Assembly: GCA_002869405.1 (NCBI GenBank)
Contig: PKSY01000121.1
Location: forward strand, 1 to 41,053
Length of the DNA: 41,053 bases
Source of the DNA: Marinilabiliales bacterium
GTDB lineage: Bacteria; Bacteroidota; Bacteroidia; Bacteroidales; BM520
Reading direction: 5' to 3'
The notes under the pieces were generated by a model. It did not search any database. It was not told the DNA's origin and saw only the letters and a list, made by a program, of their open reading frames with translations. This document shows positions 38,577-41,053 of this stretch, piece by piece. Position 1 is the stretch's first letter. The number at the start of each line of letters is the position of its first letter. Both the position numbers and the translations under genes were made by a program.

Positions 38577-38765
38577 TTATTTAATTTCTTTATGAATAGT
38601 CATTTTTTTCAGGATCGGATTGTATTTTTTAATTTCAAGACGATCCGGGGTGTTTTTTTTGTTTTTGGTAGTGATATACCTTGATGTACCGGGCATTCCG
38701 CTTGTTTTGTGCTCAGTACATTCCAGGATTACCTGGATTCTTGCATCTTTACTCTTCTTTGCCAT
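38577..38765 (-). CDS. rpmG: 50S ribosomal protein L33 (zinc-independent C- form)
   Basis: 62 aa [62 protein letters not shown]; no paired CxxC motifs. Confidence 0.95.
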   Translation of the reverse strand: MAKKSKDARIQVILECTEHKTSGMPGTSRYITTKNKKNTPDRLEIKKYNPILKKMTIHKEIK

Positions 38766-38910
38766 TTGTTTACCCTCTTTAATTTCAGGACGGCAAAAGT
38801 ATAAAATTAATCATAAGATACCTAATTCGGCTTAAAAAAAATTATTAAAAACTGATGGTTTATAACTTTACAGTTCAGCCTATTGCACATTAATATTATC
38901 TTTACAAACC

Positions 38911-39819
38911 ATGAAGTGGGAAGAATTACAAAAGGGATACAGAGTTTGGCTGATGTTGGAAAAAGGTCTGTCAAAACTAACCGTCAAAGCATATATTGCT
39001 AATATACAAAGCTTTATACTATACGCCAGTAACTCAGGTATAAGCAATCCGCAAAAGATATCCAGGAAGGATCTGGAAGAATATTTGGCAAACCTAAACG
39101 AGTTATCACTTTCTGTTGCTACTCAATCGAGGATAATATCCGCATTACGAAGTTTTTTTAATTATCTGTTAATCGAAAATGAGGTCGAATCAAATCCGGC
39201 AATGCTGTTGGATCTACCTGCCAAAGGAGTACATCTTCCGGATGTTCTTTCTGTTGAAGAGGTTTTTGACATAATAGCTGCGATAGACCTGAGTAAACCC
39301 AATGGTGAACGTGACAAAGCTATTCTTGAAACGCTTTATGGATGCGGGCTCAGAGTTTCGGAATTAATAAATCTCAAAATATCAGATATCTTTTTCCGTG
39401 AAGAGTTTCTTCGTATAACCGGCAAGGGCGACAAAGAACGTCTTGTTCCCATGGGAAAAAATGCCCGTAATCAGATTCAGCGTTACCTTAAATATATACG
39501 CAACAATATCAGGGTAACTAAAGGATATGAAGATTATGTGTTTTTAAACCGTTCCGGAAAAATGTTATCCAGAGTATCGGTGTATAATATGGTAAAACAC
39601 TATACAGCATTAAGCGGAATCAGAAAAAGCGTTAGTCCTCACTCCTTCCGACACAGTTTTGCCAGCCATCTGATAGAAGGAGGCGCTGATTTGCGCGCTG
39701 TACAGCAGATGTTAGGGCATGCTTCAATAACCACAACCGAGATATATACTCATGTAAGCAACAGATATCTGCGGGACGCCATACTCAGGTTTCATCCGTT
39801 GGAAAGCGGTAAAATTTAG
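38911..39819 (+). CDS. Tyrosine recombinase XerC/XerD
   Basis: 302 aa; N-term SAM-like domain; ETLYGCGLRVSELINL, GKGDKERLVPM, SPHSFRHSFASHLIEGGADLRAVQQMLGHASITTTEIYTHV catalytic R-H-R-H-Y. Confidence 0.94.
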   Translation: MKWEELQKGYRVWLMLEKGLSKLTVKAYIANIQSFILYASNSGISNPQKISRKDLEEYLANLNELSLSVATQSRIISALRSFFNYLLIENEVESNPAMLLDLPAKGVHLPDVLSVEEVFDIIAAIDLSKPNGERDKAILETLYGCGLRVSELINLKISDIFFREEFLRITGKGDKERLVPMGKNARNQIQRYLKYIRNNIRVTKGYEDYVFLNRSGKMLSRVSVYNMVKHYTALSGIRKSVSPHSFRHSFASHLIEGGADLRAVQQMLGHASITTTEIYTHVSNRYLRDAILRFHPLESGKI

Positions 39820-40274
39820 AGATCTTCTACCTCTCCCTCTTCATTTACAAGCACACCCCAGTTAATGGAAGTGAGCTCATCGCCACTGAAATAAAAATCT
39901 ATCAGACCATCTTCGAATGAGATTCTTTTTTCTCCCCACTCTTCTTCTTCTACGTCAAGGTCATCAAGGCCGTTCTCTTTAACATGAGCTACCAGTTCAG
40001 CCTGATTCATTTCAAAAATCTTTTTTCCGAAGAGTTTACAGTTTTTATTATCCACCTCCAGGCAAGACAGAACAGGAGCATCTACGCCCTCAAAGAAAAT
40101 ACTTATTCCTGCATCGCTATAATTCAATACAGTAGTATTAAAATCATCGTCATCGACAATATCTTCAATTTCGTCAGCTTCGCCCATGATTTCAGACATC
40201 TCTTCCATAGGCATTCCAAAATACAGATCCCCAAGACCTTTTAGGGGAAGCACATTTAACTCAAGTGTTTTCAT
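39816..40274 (-). CDS. Small acidic hypothetical protein
   Basis: 152 aa from ATG at 40274 (MKTLELNVLPLKGLGDLYFGMPMEEMSEIMGEADEIEDIVDDDDF); strongly acidic; the upstream part of the 227-aa ORF looks spurious. Confidence 0.65.
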   Translation of the reverse strand: MKTLELNVLPLKGLGDLYFGMPMEEMSEIMGEADEIEDIVDDDDFNTTVLNYSDAGISIFFEGVDAPVLSCLEVDNKNCKLFGKKIFEMNQAELVAHVKENGLDDLDVEEEEWGEKRISFEDGLIDFYFSGDELTSINWGVLVNEEGEVEDL

Positions 40275-40413
40275 ACAATAATAATGTGTTAATGGGATAA
40301 AGATATACAAAATGTATAGAGTGCAAAGACAAAGTGAAAAAAAACTGAGACCTTCCCTGTATAACAGGAAGAATAGCAGTAAAATTTGTACATTTGAAAC
40401 AACTGAAGATAAT

Positions 40414-40875
40414 ATGAGCAGATCAAAGAAAAAGACAATATCCGGTGCATCATTTCCTGAATTACCCGAATATCCGGGTGGAAAAAAAGCTTTTACCACA
40501 TTTTTAACGGAAAATATGCGATATCCAAAAAGGGCTGTTGAGAATAATGTTGAAGGAGATGTTTATGTGCGTTTCAATATAAATGACAATGGAGCGGTGG
40601 AAGAGGTAAAAGTTGAAAAAGGCATTGGATATGGTTGCGATGAAGAGGCTATAAGGCTGGTGAAAATGTTGGAATTTGGCAGTGCTCGTAACCGCGGATA
40701 TAAATTATCAGTATCAAAAAAGATAAAAATCAGGTTTCGTTTAAAAAATATTAAAAAGAGCCTTTCATATACCTATTCCAGTAAAGCTTCTAAAAATCAA
40801 AATGATACCTCTAATGAGGGCATAGCAAAGGCTCCGACAGTTTATGAATATTCAATTACGGTGCCTAAAAAATAA
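40414..40875 (+). CDS. TonB C-terminal-domain protein without a membrane anchor
   Basis: From ATG 40414: MSRSKKKTISGASFPELPEYPGGKKAFTTFLTENMRYPKRAVENNVEGDVYVRFNINDNGAVEEVKVEKGIGYGCDEEAIRLVKML. Confidence 0.75.
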   Translation: MSRSKKKTISGASFPELPEYPGGKKAFTTFLTENMRYPKRAVENNVEGDVYVRFNINDNGAVEEVKVEKGIGYGCDEEAIRLVKMLEFGSARNRGYKLSVSKKIKIRFRLKNIKKSLSYTYSSKASKNQNDTSNEGIAKAPTVYEYSITVPKK

Positions 40876-40884
40876 CTATTGCCA

Positions 40885-40915
40885 TTTGGAGATAAGGAAA
40901 ACAAGCGTATATTTG
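40885..40915 (+). promoter_or_regulatory. Consensus Bacteroidota promoter for the tRNA operon (TTTG-N19-TATATTTG)
   Basis: TTTG 40885-40888, 19-nt spacer, TATATTTG 40908-40915, 32 nt upstream of tRNA-Thr. Confidence 0.8.
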
Positions 40916-40947
40916 CAGCCCTGAAAGAGAGTCGTTCTTTATTTTTT

Positions 40948-41021
40948 GCCGATGTAGCTCAGTTGGCCAGAGCAGCTGATTTGTAATCAGCCGGTCGGCG
41001 GTTCGAATCCGTCCATCGGCT
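40948..41021 (+). tRNA. tRNA-Thr (anticodon TGT)
   Basis: GCCGATG...CATCGGC acceptor stem; anticodon arm GCTGA-TTTGTAA-TCAGC; T-loop GGCGG-TTCGAAT-CCGTC. Confidence 0.96.
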
Positions 41022-41030
41022 CTCCAAGTT

Positions 41031-41053
41031 GGGGAGATTCCAGAGCGGTCAAA
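41031..41053 (+). tRNA. Partial tRNA, probably tRNA-Tyr, cut by the window end
   Basis: GGGGAGATTCCAGAGCGGTCAAA matches the 5' part of a class II (long variable arm) bacterial tRNA-Tyr; Thr-Tyr order is common in Bacteroidota. Confidence 0.7.

Noticed and set aside
38911-39819. Xer recombinase next to tRNA genes as evidence for an integrative element
   Set aside because: It looks like a housekeeping XerC/D; no att repeats, phage or conjugation genes are visible, and xer near the Thr-Tyr tRNA cluster is, to my knowledge, common in Bacteroidota.
40275-40499. N-terminal extension of the 227-aa minus ORF
   Set aside because: Overlaps the start of the TonB-C gene and looks like non-coding translation; a good ATG exists at 40274.

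Overview
Chromosomal window from a Bacteroidota genome, probably a Bacteroidales/Marinilabiliales-like lineage. Support for this comes from TTTG-N19-TAnnTTTG promoters, DUF4295 next to rpmG and ftsY, a GH97 enzyme, DUF3857 proteins and a fused CcsBA. Most of the window is ordinary core genome: serC-serA-DUF1015, a serine hydrolase, rubrerythrin, GH97, a DUF3857 pair, a lipoprotein, a radical SAM protein, a BASS transporter, an acyltransferase, ccsBA, gyrA, clpC, etfBA with an acyl-CoA dehydrogenase, rpmG-DUF4295-ftsY, a Xer recombinase, and tRNA-Thr plus the start of tRNA-Tyr. I see no prophage, IS transposase, CRISPR array or obvious defence island. The parts most worth following up are: (1) a composite array of 17-bp tandem repeats and REP-like palindromes at the left edge; (2) a ftsY-linked protein with an internal A-B-A-B repeat that looks like four OB-fold/S1-like modules; (3) a DUF1015 protein with a ParB/SerK-like DGHHR motif in a serine-biosynthesis operon that lacks serB here; (4) two translationally coupled DUF3857 proteins, one apparently without the transglutaminase cysteine; (5) several orphan proteins, including an amphipathic K/L/F-rich one, a putative regulator, and a secreted acidic protein with a possible T9SS-like C-terminus. 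All calls come from reading the sequence and the supplied ORFs; no database search was run.
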